The notes below the pieces were generated by a model that saw only the letters and a list, made by a program, of their open reading frames with translations, was not told where the DNA came from and made no database searches. A program made the translations under genes and the position numbers. From assembly GCF_006715025.1 (NCBI RefSeq), contig NZ_VFMK01000001.1, forward strand, positions 1,798,001 to 1,862,000: a stretch of DNA of 64,000 bases. Reading direction: 5' to 3'. This stretch comes from Serratia fonticola (GTDB lineage Bacteria > Pseudomonadota > Gammaproteobacteria > Enterobacterales > Enterobacteriaceae). Shown here one piece after another: positions 52,755-62,776 of this stretch (its first letter is position 1; the number at the start of each line of letters is the position of its first letter).

Positions 52755-53375
52755 GTGGAAGTCTATACCACTGAAAACGAACAAGTTGACGCTCTGCGCC
52801 GGTTCTTTACCGAAAACGGTAAAGCATTGGCTGTGGGTGTTGTGCTCGGTATTGGTGCCCTGGTTGGCTGGCGCTACTGGCAGAGCCATCAAAACACCAG
52901 CATGATGGAGGCCTCTCAGTCTTATGAGCAGGCAAGCGTGGCGCTGGCCTCCGGTAAAGCCGACGATGTGGCTGCGGCAGAGAAGTTTATCCAGGCTAAC
53001 AGCAACAGCTATGGCGTTTTTGCGGCATTGCAATTGGCGAAGCACTTTGCCGATCAAGGTGATTTTGCCAAAGCAGAACAACAATTGGTGGTGGCGCAGA
53101 GCCATGCCAAGGATGACAATCTGTTGGCATCCGTTAACCTGCGTCTGGCGCGTGTGCAGTTGCAGGAGAAAAAGCTGGATGAAGCGCTGAAAACGCTTGA
53201 GGGCGTGAAAGGCGAAGGTTGGATATCATTGATGCAAGATGTGCGCGGTGATGTGCTGTTGGCAAAAGGCGATATCGCAGGCGCACGCGAAGCTTACAGT
53301 AAGGGTATCGAATCCAACGCTTCTCAGGCGCTTGCGGCAGTGATGCGCATGAAATTGAATAACTTGTCCAGCTAA
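52755..53375 (+). CDS. yfgM: Translocon ancillary subunit YfgM
   Basis: 206 residues from a GTG at 52755, behind TAAGGAGAAGGACACC. One membrane helix at about 23-40 (VGVVLGIGALVGWRYW) and a periplasmic TPR-like domain. In E. coli YfgM binds the SecYEG translocon with PpiD and affects Rcs signalling. It lies 13 bp after hisS and just before bamB. Confidence 0.95.
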   Translation: MEVYTTENEQVDALRRFFTENGKALAVGVVLGIGALVGWRYWQSHQNTSMMEASQSYEQASVALASGKADDVAAAEKFIQANSNSYGVFAALQLAKHFADQGDFAKAEQQLVVAQSHAKDDNLLASVNLRLARVQLQEKKLDEALKTLEGVKGEGWISLMQDVRGDVLLAKGDIAGAREAYSKGIESNASQALAAVMRMKLNNLSS

Positions 53376-53386
53376 GGGGAATTCCC

Positions 53387-54568
53387 ATGCAATTGCGTAA
53401 AACACTCTTGGTCGGACTGGTTTCCGTTGCCTTACTGAGTGGCTGTTCGCTGTTTAGCGGCGAAGAAGACGTGGTTACCATGTCACCGCTGCCAAAAGTT
53501 GAAAATCAATTCACGCCAAACAAGGCGTGGAGTACATCAGTCGGTGACGGCATTGGTGAGTACTACTCCCACCTGCGCCCGGCTTATCAAGACAGCACCG
53601 TTTATGCAGCCGATCGCCGTGGTACCGTGAAGGCGATGGATCTGGCGGACGGTAAAGAAAAATGGAAGGCGGATCTCTCCGAGAAGACCGGCTTCTTCTC
53701 CAGCAACCGTCCTGCGCTGTTGTCGGGGGGTCTGACGGTGTCTGGTGCCAACGTTTACGTGGGCAGTGAGAAAGCGGTGGTTTACGCGCTGAGTACCGAA
53801 GACGGTAAAGTTACCTGGCAGACCAAGGTTGCAGGTGAAGTGGTTTCCCGTCCGGTGGCCGCTGACGGCATGGTGCTGGTGCATACCAGCAACGGTCAGC
53901 TGCAAGCGTTGAACGAAGCTGACGGTGCCATCAAGTGGACGGTCAACCTGGATATTCCTTCGCTGTCACTGCGTGGTGAATCTGCGCCGGCTACCGCCTT
54001 TGGTGCCGCCGTTGTGGGTGGTGACAACGGTCGCGTCAGCGCCGTGTTGATGCAGCAGGGGCAGTTGATCTGGCAGCAACGTATTTCTCAGCCGAGCGGG
54101 GCCACTGAAATCGATCGCCTGAACGACGTTGATACTACGCCGGTGATTGTTGACAACGTGGTGTACGCATTGGGTTACAATGGTAACCTGACGGCGTTGG
54201 ACCTGCGTTCCGGCCAGATCATGTGGAAACGTGATATGGGCTCAGTGAATGACTTTATCGTCGATGCGGGCCGTATCTATGTCGTTGATCAGAATGACCG
54301 TGTGATCGCCACCAACACCGAAGGTGGTGTCAACCTGTGGCGTCAGAGCGATCTGCTGCACCGTAACCTGACGCCGCCAGCGCTGTATAACGGCTACCTG
54401 GTGGTGGGCGATGCAGAAGGTTATCTGCACTGGATCAACACCACCGATGGCCGTTTTGTGGCTCAGCAACAAGTGGATAGCTCCGGCTTCCTGTCTGCGC
54501 CGGTGGTTGCCGGTGACAAACTGCTGATCCAGGCGCGTGGTGGCAAGGTGTATGCCTTCACTCGCTAA
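53387..54568 (+). CDS. bamB: Outer-membrane assembly lipoprotein BamB
   Basis: 393 residues (E. coli 392). Lipoprotein signal with lipobox LLSGCSLF (Cys about residue 20), then an eight-bladed beta-propeller with repeated WxxxL/GxVYAL-type strands. Part of the BAM complex inserting beta-barrel proteins. 11 bp after yfgM. Confidence 0.97.
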   Translation: MQLRKTLLVGLVSVALLSGCSLFSGEEDVVTMSPLPKVENQFTPNKAWSTSVGDGIGEYYSHLRPAYQDSTVYAADRRGTVKAMDLADGKEKWKADLSEKTGFFSSNRPALLSGGLTVSGANVYVGSEKAVVYALSTEDGKVTWQTKVAGEVVSRPVAADGMVLVHTSNGQLQALNEADGAIKWTVNLDIPSLSLRGESAPATAFGAAVVGGDNGRVSAVLMQQGQLIWQQRISQPSGATEIDRLNDVDTTPVIVDNVVYALGYNGNLTALDLRSGQIMWKRDMGSVNDFIVDAGRIYVVDQNDRVIATNTEGGVNLWRQSDLLHRNLTPPALYNGYLVVGDAEGYLHWINTTDGRFVAQQQVDSSGFLSAPVVAGDKLLIQARGGKVYAFTR

Positions 54569-54697
54569 GCGCTTACAGACCCAGTAGATCGAAAACTGCG
54601 GTTCGTCAGTTTAATGACACCGCCATTTTCAGGTCTACCCGACGTATTTCAGACCAGGCTTTTAGCCGTGGTTTGGAAGAATGTCGGGATGAGGGAT

Positions 54698-54733
54698 AAC
54701 GGCTCCTGACGTTCAGGGGCCGTTTCGTATTTT
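54698..54733 (+). terminator. Terminator after bamB
   Basis: AACGGC-T-CCTGA-CGT-TCAGG-G-GCCGTT, a long stem with one mismatch, followed by TCGTATTTT. Confidence 0.8.
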
Positions 54734-54804
54734 AAAACTAGGCTGCTGCTGTTTATTGTGCTGCGTAGTAACGCTTTGATTTATTAAGTAATGAGGCTTC
54801 AACC

Positions 54805-56292
54805 ATGATACCTGTCGTCGCGCTGGTCGGGCGCCCGAATGTGGGTAAATCCACCTTGTTTAACCGTTTAACACAGACGCGTGATGCGTTGGTGGCGGAT
54901 TTCCCCGGGCTAACGCGAGACCGTAAGTATGGTCGTGCTGAAGTAGAGGGCAATGAATTTATTATCGTCGATACCGGGGGTATTGACGGAACGGAAGACG
55001 GTGTAGAAACCCGTATGGCGGGCCAATCACTGTTGGCGATTGAAGAGGCGGATATCGTGCTGTTTATGGTGGATGCCCGTGCCGGGCTGATGCCAGCCGA
55101 TCAGGGTATTGCACAGCATCTGCGCAGTCGCCAGAAGGCCACCTTCCTGGTTGCCAACAAAACCGACGGTATGGATCCAGACACGGCTACCGCAGATTTT
55201 TATTCGCTGGGGCTGGGCGATGTCTATGCGATCGCCGCTTCTCATGGCCGTGGCGTAACGCAGCTGATCGAGCATGTGTTGGTGCCCTTTATTCCGGAAA
55301 AGCCGCAAGAAGCCGAACTGAGCGAAGAAGAGGCCAATGCCGCTTACTGGGCCGAGGTGAACGGTGAGACGCCAGAGGGGGAAGACGAAGAACCGGAAGA
55401 CGACTTCAACCCGCAGGATTTGCCGATCAAGCTGGCTATTGTTGGCCGCCCCAATGTAGGTAAGTCGACACTCACTAACCGCATTCTGGGGGAGGAGCGT
55501 GTCGTCGTGTATGACATGCCTGGCACCACCCGTGACAGCATCTATATCCCGATGGTCCGTGACGAACGTGAATACGTGCTGATCGACACCGCCGGGGTGC
55601 GTAAACGTGGCAAAGTCACTGAAACCGTCGAGAAATTTTCGGTAATCAAGACGCTGCAGGCCATCGAAGACGCCAACGTGGTGTTGCTGGTCATTGATGC
55701 TCGTGAAGGTATTTCCGATCAGGACCTGTCGCTGCTTGGCTTTATCCTCAATAGTGGGCGCTCACTGGTGATTGCGGTCAACAAGTGGGACGGCATGAGC
55801 GAAGAAGATCGCGAGCATGTGAAAGAGATGCTCGATCTGCGTCTGGGCTTTGTCGATTTTGCCCGTGTACACTTTATCTCAGCGCTGCATGGCAGCGGCG
55901 TTGGCAACCTGTTTGAATCCGTACAGGAAGCCTACGAGTGCGCCACGCGTCGTGTGAATACCTCAATGCTCACCAAGATCATGCAGATGGCTGCCGATGA
56001 CCATCAGCCGCCGTTGGTGCGGGGCCGCCGTGTGAAGCTGAAATACGCGCATGCGGGGGGGTATAACCCACCTATCGTGGTGATCCACGGTAATCAGGTG
56101 AGCGATTTGGCAGACTCTTACAAACGCTACCTGATGAACTATTTCCGCCGTTCGCTGAACGTGATGGGGACGCCAATCCGCATTCAATTCAAAGAGGGTG
56201 AAAACCCGTTTGCCGGTAAGCGCAATACCTTGACGCCAAATCAGATGCGTAAGCGTAAACGCTTGATGAGCCATTTGAAGAAGTCGAAATAA
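54805..56292 (+). CDS. der: Ribosome-associated GTPase Der (EngA)
   Basis: 495 residues (E. coli 490). Two tandem GTPase domains, each with GRPNVGKST (near residues 8 and 214) and DTAG-type switch motifs, joined by an acidic linker and followed by a KH-like domain. Essential for 50S subunit maturation. A hairpin terminator follows. Confidence 0.97.
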   Translation: MIPVVALVGRPNVGKSTLFNRLTQTRDALVADFPGLTRDRKYGRAEVEGNEFIIVDTGGIDGTEDGVETRMAGQSLLAIEEADIVLFMVDARAGLMPADQGIAQHLRSRQKATFLVANKTDGMDPDTATADFYSLGLGDVYAIAASHGRGVTQLIEHVLVPFIPEKPQEAELSEEEANAAYWAEVNGETPEGEDEEPEDDFNPQDLPIKLAIVGRPNVGKSTLTNRILGEERVVVYDMPGTTRDSIYIPMVRDEREYVLIDTAGVRKRGKVTETVEKFSVIKTLQAIEDANVVLLVIDAREGISDQDLSLLGFILNSGRSLVIAVNKWDGMSEEDREHVKEMLDLRLGFVDFARVHFISALHGSGVGNLFESVQEAYECATRRVNTSMLTKIMQMAADDHQPPLVRGRRVKLKYAHAGGYNPPIVVIHGNQVSDLADSYKRYLMNYFRRSLNVMGTPIRIQFKEGENPFAGKRNTLTPNQMRKRKRLMSHLKKSK

Positions 56293-56297
56293 GCGCA

Positions 56298-56333
56298 AAA
56301 GGGCGTGGTTATCAAACCGCGCCCTCTTTTTAT
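56298..56333 (+). terminator. Terminator after der
   Basis: GGGCGTGGTT and AAACCGCGCCC form the stem around ATC, followed by TCTTTTT. Confidence 0.85.
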
Positions 56334-56397
56334 CCTGCTCAAGTCGCTCTATTATCTGTTAATTCATTGCCCGCTATCGACCCTGCGAAGGAACGTC

Positions 56398-57357
56398 ATG
56401 TCCTGGGAAACCTGGAGTTTTGCCTTTAACGTTACCGTGCCGAATTTATTGATGATGCTGTTGGGGATCCTGCTGCGTCACTGGCGGTTAATGGACGATC
56501 GTTTTATCGACGGGGCAACCAAGCTGGTGTTCAATCTGGCGTTGCCTTGCCTGCTGTTTTTCAGCATTGCCAACAACCATCCGCAACTGCGCGATAACGT
56601 CTCTTTGGTGGTTTATGGTGCGGTTGGCACCCTTGGGACGTTCCTCTTGCTGGAGATCGCCGCAAAGTGGCTGGTGAAAGAACCCCGTGAGCGCGGGGTG
56701 TTCGTGCAAGGAGGATTCCGGGCCAATACCGCGATTGTCGGCCTGGCTTATGCCATGACCGCCTATGGGGATGAAGGTATCGCTATTGCCTCTCTCTATC
56801 TGACCGTTACGGTGATCCTGTTCAACGTGCTGTCGGTGATAACCTTGACGCGCAGCCTGCAAGGTGGACAAGGCCAGAAGATAAAGCACCTTTCGTTGTT
56901 ACGCAGTATTGTCACCAATCCGTTGATCTTGGGACTGTTAACGGGGTTAGCCTATGCACAGACCGGGCTCGGTATTCCACAGGTGTTTAAACAGACGGGC
57001 AGTTATATCTCGGGTCTTTCATTACCATTGGCTTTGCTGTGTACCGGAGCCAGCCTCGATCTGCGGGCGATGTTCCGCTCTTCCAACGTCGCGGCGCTGT
57101 CGTCGTCGGCTAAACTATTCCTGGTACCGGTGCTGATGACGCTGGGGGGATGGTTGTGTGGTTTTCACGGCGCGACGCTGGGCATTATCTTTATGTTTTC
57201 GGCCACCCCCACCGCCTCAGGCAGCTATGTGATGACACGTGCCATGGGGGGCAACGCCACGCTGGCCGCCAATATTATTGCGATCACGACCGTAGGGTCT
57301 TTCTTCACTACCGCGTTGGGGATCTACTTCTTACGCACGTGGGGCGTTATTTAGCGG
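56398..57357 (+). CDS. AEC (auxin efflux carrier) family transporter
   Basis: About 318 residues from the ATG at 56398 (SD GAAGGAACGTC); the frame starting at 56305 runs through the der terminator and was rejected. About ten membrane helices, with N-terminal NVTVPNLLMMLLGILLR and FNLALPCLLFF typical of the AEC family (for example E. coli YfdV). Substrate unknown; members include malate and malonate carriers. It sits between der and yfgJ, a position not occupied in E. coli as I recall, so it is probably an insertion. Confidence 0.82.
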
Positions 57358-57392
57358 CGACGGTGGGGCAGGATCTTAAATCTGGAGGAAAG

Positions 57393-57614
57393 ATGGACGC
57401 GTTATGTCCGGTTTGTCACCAACCGATGAGTTGGGCGAATGGTCAGTATCATTGTGACACCTGCAACAGCGATTACCGGCAGTTAGCCGAGTGCCCTGAC
57501 TGTGGGCTGCCATTGCAGGAGTTGAAAGCCTGTGGTGCCGTGGATTACCTTTGCCAAAATGGCCACGGGCTGATTTCCAAAAAGCGGGTGAAGTTCAGCT
57601 ACCAGCCAATCTGA
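57393..57614 (+). CDS. yfgJ: Zinc-ribbon protein YfgJ
   Basis: 73 residues from the ATG at 57393 (SD TGGAGGAAAG); a longer frame beginning at 57150 lies within the AEC gene and is not real. Three CxxC pairs, CPVC, CDTC and CPDC, then a C-terminal KACGAVDYLCQNGHGLISKK. It matches E. coli YfgJ (71 aa); function unknown. Located between der and xseA, as in E. coli. Confidence 0.93.
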   Translation: MDALCPVCHQPMSWANGQYHCDTCNSDYRQLAECPDCGLPLQELKACGAVDYLCQNGHGLISKKRVKFSYQPI

Positions 57615-57619
57615 CCGTA

Positions 57620-58702
57620 TTATGCATCATACAGCCGATGATGGTGCGTACTGACGGCTGGCGATACCTTGTTCGGGCTGAGGCGTTTTACCGAGGCCCG
57701 CACGGCCAAGCGTCCGTGCAGTAACATATTGCACGGTGGGGCGTCCGGGCGCAGCATGCGGCGTTGCAACAGTGCGATAGCTTCTACACCCAGCTCATCG
57801 CGCGGAACGTGGACCGAGGTTAGTGGCACATCGTGGATCTCTGCCAGGTTAAAGCCATCCGTACTCATCACTGAAATATTCCCCGGCACGTTGATATGCA
57901 TTTTCCTGAGCGCATTTACCGCCCCTACCGCCATATAGTCGCCACCGGCCAGGATCGCCGTGGGTAATGAGTGACGGTCAGTAATGCCGTTGATAAAGGT
58001 GGTAATCGCCTGTTCGGCTTCTTCGCTACCAAAACCGGAGGTGGTGACCAAATGTTGGCTGTCATCGAAAGGAATATTATGCCGGGTATAAGCTTGCCGG
58101 ATCCCAGCCAGGCGCAGCTCCATGGTGTTGCGTCGCAGGCATTGCAGATTGAGAATATGGCTATGACCCTGCTGGAACAGATAGTTGGCTGAATATTCAC
58201 CAATCAACTGATGATCAGGGGAGACACTGTCGAGTCGCATCTGATGATCCGTGCAGTTAATCAGAATGCAGGGTTTGTTCAGGTCAGCGGCCAGCGTGTG
58301 GATGTGCTCGTCGTCGATACCAATAATCAACACGGCCTCGGTTTGCGGATCGTTCATTTTTTCCAGAAACAGTGCGCTGTCACTATGTTGTTCTTCCAAC
58401 CCGCAATAGCGGATCCTCACATCATGCTCTGCCAGTGCAGCGGCAATTCCCTGGATCACTTTGTAGTAAAAGATGTCGGTTCGCACATCGAAGGCGCGCT
58501 GTGGCGCAAATATCATCACGTTGTTCAACATCAGCCTGCCGCTGGAAAGCCCCTGCAAAATCCCATTTTGCTGGGCGCATGCTAACACCCGCTGTCTGGC
58601 CTCGGCGCTGGTATTGGATTTCCCTGCCAACACCCGTGAAACGGTGCTGATGGAAAGCCCGGTTTGGCGAGAGATTTCCTGTATTTTCAGCTTTCCGTTC
58701 AT
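57620..58702 (-). CDS. LacI-family transcriptional regulator
   Basis: 360 residues. N-terminal helix-turn-helix (KIQEISRQTGLSISTVSRVL, residues about 5-24), hinge, and a sugar-binding-like domain from about residue 60. It is divergent from the MFS transporter and GH31 genes, so it probably controls them. A family-typical operator could not be assigned. The substrate or inducer is probably an alpha-linked sugar or glycoside, judging from the neighbours. Confidence 0.88.
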   Translation of the reverse strand: MNGKLKIQEISRQTGLSISTVSRVLAGKSNTSAEARQRVLACAQQNGILQGLSSGRLMLNNVMIFAPQRAFDVRTDIFYYKVIQGIAAALAEHDVRIRYCGLEEQHSDSALFLEKMNDPQTEAVLIIGIDDEHIHTLAADLNKPCILINCTDHQMRLDSVSPDHQLIGEYSANYLFQQGHSHILNLQCLRRNTMELRLAGIRQAYTRHNIPFDDSQHLVTTSGFGSEEAEQAITTFINGITDRHSLPTAILAGGDYMAVGAVNALRKMHINVPGNISVMSTDGFNLAEIHDVPLTSVHVPRDELGVEAIALLQRRMLRPDAPPCNMLLHGRLAVRASVKRLSPNKVSPAVSTHHHRLYDA

Positions 58703-59053
58703 TTTGTGATCTCCTTCAAATTAGGCCATGAAAATATTCTCATGATAAATACCTGCCCTTTAGACGGCTTTGTATGGCCATAGTGGCGATATTTTAACTT
58801 GTCAGTGAAAATTTTTGCAAAAAACACTATTTCGCTCACTCTCTTCGCTGGTTAGTCTGCGATGGTACACCAATTTTATGGATTTATCGGTCCAATTTTT
58901 TGGGCTGAACTACAAGTAAAACAATATTAAATCATAGGGTTGTCGCAGCACTGACGTTGTATTTGTGGCTGATGTCACAGAAAAACGCTGTTAACACCTC
59001 CGATACCAAAATGTGCTCTACCAAAAAGGCGCATTGTCGCCACGGAGAACGAG
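58703..59053. other. Regulatory gap between LacI-type regulator and MFS gene
   Basis: AT-rich 351-bp gap with no gene. It holds a CRP site at 58964-58979 and a 12-bp palindrome TTTTTGCAAAAA at 58812-58823. The latter could be a protein-binding site, but it has a GC rather than the CG centre common in LacI-family operators. Confidence 0.5.
58964..58979 (+). promoter_or_regulatory. CRP-cAMP site upstream of the MFS-GH31 operon
   Basis: TGTGG-CTGATG-TCACA, matching TGTGA-N6-TCACA with one mismatch. It lies 75-90 bp before the transporter start, a usual distance for class I activation, so catabolite control is likely. Confidence 0.75.
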
Positions 59054-60361
59054 ATGAGTGTAGAAATCAATCAAACGGTCGCACAGAGCAGCCGGCGTAA
59101 ATTCAAATCGCTGCGCTGGTGGATGCTGGCCTTATTCCTGCTGGGCGTGACGGTTAACTATATTACCCGCAACTCGTTGGGTATTCTGGCCCCTGAACTG
59201 AAAACCAGCCTCAACATGACCACCGAACAATACTCTTGGGTGGTGGCGTCATTCCAACTTGCGTACACCGTGTTCCAACCGATTTGTGGCTGGTTAATCG
59301 ATGTTATTGGCCTGAAAATGGGCTTCTTGATCTGTGCCAGCATCTGGGCCGTGGTGTGTATGTTGCATGCCGGTGCGGGCAGTTGGTTCCAACTGGCCAT
59401 TCTGCGCTTCTTTATGGGCGGTGCAGAGGCAGCAGCCACACCGGCCAACGCCAAGGCGATTTCTGACTGGTTCCCTAAAAAAGAACGCCCGATTGCCGCC
59501 GGTTGGGCTGGGGTAGGCTTCTCGATCGGTGCGATGTTGGCACCGCCAATTATTGTTATTGCACACGTTTCCTTCGGCTGGCAGGGCGCTTTCCTGTTTT
59601 CTGGTGCCTTGGCGATGATCTGGGTGATTCTGTGGTGGGTGTTTTACCATTCGCCACAACAGCACCCTAATCTGAGCCAGAAAGAATTTGATCTGATCAA
59701 CGAAGATAACGAGCCGGTGCTGCCAAAGTTGCCGTTTTTCAAATCGCTGGCGAGCCTGTGTAAAAACAAAAAATTCTACGGCATTGCTATCCCGGCGTTT
59801 CTTGCTGAGCCTGCCTGGGCGGTGTTCAGCTTCTGGGTGCCGCTATATCTGGCCACCGAACGCGGCATGGATCTCAAGCAGATCGCCATGTTTGCCTGGC
59901 TGCCATTCCTGGCCGCAGATATCGGCAGTGTCGCCAGTGGTTATCTCACCACGCTGTACCGCAAATGGTTTGGCTGTTCCCGTGTGAACTCGGTTGTTGC
60001 CAGTTCGGTGACCGGGGCCTTCATGATGGTATCGCTGGCGTTCGTGGCGATCACCAAAGACCCCTACATCGCGATCGCGCTGATCTCCATTGGTGGCTTT
60101 GGCCATCAGGTGATCTCCTGCATGTTGAGCGCGCTGGTCGTAGAATCTTTCGACAAAAACCAGATGGCGACGGTGAACGGCATGCGCGGTTCCAGTGCCT
60201 GGATCGCCAGCTTTCTGTTCACGCTGTTGATCGGTGCCGTTTCCGACACCATCGGCTTCAACCCCCTGTTTGTTGCCATGGGCTTCTTTGATCTGATCGG
60301 TGCCCTGTTCCTGATTGGCTTGATTGCTGAACGTGGCAAAAAATCTTCACCTACTGTTTAA
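59054..60361 (+). CDS. MFS transporter, anion:cation symporter (ACS/hexuronate-like) family
   Basis: 435 residues, 12 predicted membrane helices; the N-terminal part (LFLLGVTVNYITRNSLGILA) and GFLICASIWAVVCMLHAG resemble ExuT-type carriers. Five bases separate it from the GH31 gene. Its likely substrate is a sugar acid or glycoside that GH31 then hydrolyses. SD CGGAGAACGAG upstream of ATG at 59054. Confidence 0.88.
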   Translation: MSVEINQTVAQSSRRKFKSLRWWMLALFLLGVTVNYITRNSLGILAPELKTSLNMTTEQYSWVVASFQLAYTVFQPICGWLIDVIGLKMGFLICASIWAVVCMLHAGAGSWFQLAILRFFMGGAEAAATPANAKAISDWFPKKERPIAAGWAGVGFSIGAMLAPPIIVIAHVSFGWQGAFLFSGALAMIWVILWWVFYHSPQQHPNLSQKEFDLINEDNEPVLPKLPFFKSLASLCKNKKFYGIAIPAFLAEPAWAVFSFWVPLYLATERGMDLKQIAMFAWLPFLAADIGSVASGYLTTLYRKWFGCSRVNSVVASSVTGAFMMVSLAFVAITKDPYIAIALISIGGFGHQVISCMLSALVVESFDKNQMATVNGMRGSSAWIASFLFTLLIGAVSDTIGFNPLFVAMGFFDLIGALFLIGLIAERGKKSSPTV

Positions 60362-60372
60362 GTTGGATGCTT

Positions 60373-62736
60373 ATGAAAACCTTAAAAAACTGGACGCTGG
60401 CGGGAGAGTACGCTGACCATGTTGAGCTGCTGGTGGATGAGCGGCACCTGTTCTGCCTGTATGTGCTGGAAAACGATCTGTTCCGCGTGCTGGTGAAACG
60501 TAACGGTGAACTGGCTCTGGATCGTACCTGGAGTATTGCTCCACAAGAGGATGTGCCTTGGGAAGGGCGGGATCGCCTCAGCGTTGCCGGTTTTGGCCTG
60601 CCGGGTTATCAACTGCAGCGTCAAGGGGAAGCCTTGACGCTAGCTACTTCGCAACTGCGCGTGACGGTACATCAACCACTGTGGCTGGAGTGGGAATATT
60701 GCAACGCCGACGGGGAATGGCTGCCGTTGGCAGCGGATCGCCCAACCAGCGCCTACCTGCTTAACGCCCATGGCGACGGGGTAGCGCATTACCAACGCCG
60801 GCATCAGAACGAGCGTTATTATGGGCTGGGGGAAAAGGCGGGCGATCTGGAACGAACGGGCCGCCGTTTTGAAATGCGCAATCTGGATGCCATGGGTTAC
60901 AACGCCGCCAGCACCGATCCGCTCTACAAGCATATTCCCTTTACTATTACGCGCCGCGACGACGTCAGCTTTGGCCTGTTTTATGACAACCTGAGCAGTT
61001 GCTGGTTGGATCTGGGTAATGAGATCGACAACTATCATCTGGCTTACCGCCGCTATCAGGCCGAAGCCGGGGATTTGGATTACTATATGTTCCTGGGGCC
61101 ACGGGTGCTCGACGTGACCAAAGCCTTTGTACGCCTGACCGGTAAAACCCATTTCGGGCCGAAATGGAGCCTGGGTTACAGCGGCTCAACCATGCATTAC
61201 ACCGATGCACCGGATGCGCAACATCAGCTGCAGCAGTTCATCAAACTGTGTCGTGAACATGCGATCCCCTGTGATTCGTTCCAGCTGTCTTCCGGTTATA
61301 CCTCAATCAATAACAAACGCTACGTATTCAACTGGAACTACGACAAGGTGCCGCAACCCAAGCAGCTCAGCAAGGCATTTCACGATGCGGGGCTGAAACT
61401 GGCGGCGAATATCAAACCTTGCCTGTTGCAGGACCATCCGCAATATCAGCAGGTGGCAGAGCAAGGCTTGTTTATCCGCGATTCGCAAAGTGACAGTCCG
61501 GAACGCTCCAGCTTCTGGGATGATGAAGGGTCGCACCTTGACTTCACCAACCCGGCTGCAATCCGTTGGTGGCAGAAAGGGGTGACGGAACAGTTGCTGG
61601 AAATGGGCATTGATTCCACCTGGAATGATAACAACGAATACGAAGTGTGGGATGGCGAAGCGCGTTGTCACGGCTTCGGTAAACCGATCGCCATCAAACA
61701 TATCCGTCCGGTGATGCCACTGTTGATGATGCGTGCTTCGCTCGAAGCGCAACAGCGCTTTGCGCCGGACCTGCGTCCTTATCTGATCTCACGCTCTGGC
61801 TGTGCCGGTATGCAACGCTATGTACAAACCTGGAGTGGTGATAACCGCACCAACTGGCAGACCCTGCGTTACAACATCCGCATGGGGTTGGGGATGAGTC
61901 TGTCAGGCCTGTTTAACGTCGGGCACGATGTTGGTGGGTTCTCTGGCGATAAACCAGATGCGGAACTGTTGGTGCGCTGGGTGCAAAACGGCGTGATGCA
62001 CCCGCGCTTTACCATTCATTCGTGGAATGATGATGCCACGGTGAACGAACCCTGGATGTACCCGGCGGCAACGCCGATGATCCGCGATGCCATCAATCTG
62101 CGTTATCAACTGATGCCGTATTTCTACACGCTGTTGTGGCAGGCAAGCGCTGATGATGAGCCGATGTTGCGCCCAACCTTCCTCGATCATGAGCATGACC
62201 AACGGACCTTCTGTGAGAATGATGATTTTCTGATTGGCCGCGACTTGCTGGTGGCGAGCGTTGTGGAGCAGGGGCAACGCCAGCGTGAGGTTTATTTGCC
62301 GGATAACGATGCAGGCTGGTATTGCTTCTACAGCGGGCAGTGGTACAGCGGCGGCCAGACCATTATGCTGGATGCCCCACTGGAGCGTTTGCCGCTGCTG
62401 GTGAGGGCCGGAGCCGGGTTGCCGATGTCGAAACGATTGGCCCATGTGGATCCTGCCGCAGATAGTCACCGTGAGCTAAGGCTGTTCCCTGCTAAAGGCT
62501 GCGGGTGGTCATCAGGGGTGTTGTTTGACGATGACGGGGAAAGCCATGGCTGGCAGCAGAATAACGCGCTGTGGCTCCATTGGAAGGCGGTGAGTGACAG
62601 TCAGCGCATTGAGTTGACCATCACGACCGAAGGGCATTTCAAACCGGCATGGCAAGCGTTGAATATCGTACTGCCGGCGGGGGAGACGCGTGAGCTATGG
62701 GTGAACGGGGTTTGCAGTGATACCTATGTGCTGTAA
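60373..62736 (+). CDS. Glycoside hydrolase family 31
   Basis: 787 residues from the ATG at 60373; another ATG lies six bases upstream. Residues are numbered here from that upstream ATG at 60367. GH31 (beta/alpha)8 catalytic domain: nucleophile aspartate in WNDNNEYE (residue 421), general acid aspartate in TWSGDNRTNW (residue 492), and the conserved HDVGGF (520-525). GH31 includes alpha-glucosidases, alpha-xylosidases, sulfoquinovosidases and alpha-galactosidases; the preference here cannot be told. No signal peptide is seen, so it is cytoplasmic, consistent with import of an intact substrate by the preceding carrier. Confidence 0.9.
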   Translation: MKTLKNWTLAGEYADHVELLVDERHLFCLYVLENDLFRVLVKRNGELALDRTWSIAPQEDVPWEGRDRLSVAGFGLPGYQLQRQGEALTLATSQLRVTVHQPLWLEWEYCNADGEWLPLAADRPTSAYLLNAHGDGVAHYQRRHQNERYYGLGEKAGDLERTGRRFEMRNLDAMGYNAASTDPLYKHIPFTITRRDDVSFGLFYDNLSSCWLDLGNEIDNYHLAYRRYQAEAGDLDYYMFLGPRVLDVTKAFVRLTGKTHFGPKWSLGYSGSTMHYTDAPDAQHQLQQFIKLCREHAIPCDSFQLSSGYTSINNKRYVFNWNYDKVPQPKQLSKAFHDAGLKLAANIKPCLLQDHPQYQQVAEQGLFIRDSQSDSPERSSFWDDEGSHLDFTNPAAIRWWQKGVTEQLLEMGIDSTWNDNNEYEVWDGEARCHGFGKPIAIKHIRPVMPLLMMRASLEAQQRFAPDLRPYLISRSGCAGMQRYVQTWSGDNRTNWQTLRYNIRMGLGMSLSGLFNVGHDVGGFSGDKPDAELLVRWVQNGVMHPRFTIHSWNDDATVNEPWMYPAATPMIRDAINLRYQLMPYFYTLLWQASADDEPMLRPTFLDHEHDQRTFCENDDFLIGRDLLVASVVEQGQRQREVYLPDNDAGWYCFYSGQWYSGGQTIMLDAPLERLPLLVRAGAGLPMSKRLAHVDPAADSHRELRLFPAKGCGWSSGVLFDDDGESHGWQQNNALWLHWKAVSDSQRIELTITTEGHFKPAWQALNIVLPAGETRELWVNGVCSDTYVL

Positions 62737-62748
62737 CTGAAGCTTTAT

Positions 62749-62772
62749 CCCAACCCTCTGGCGAGGGTTGGG
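62749..62772. terminator. Hairpin between convergent GH31 gene and xseA
   Basis: CCCAACCCTC-TGGC-GAGGGTTGGG, a perfect 10-bp stem with a 4-nt loop. Neither side has a real U run, so it may be a transcript-end protector or a REP relic. Confidence 0.55.
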
Positions 62773-62776
62773 AAAC

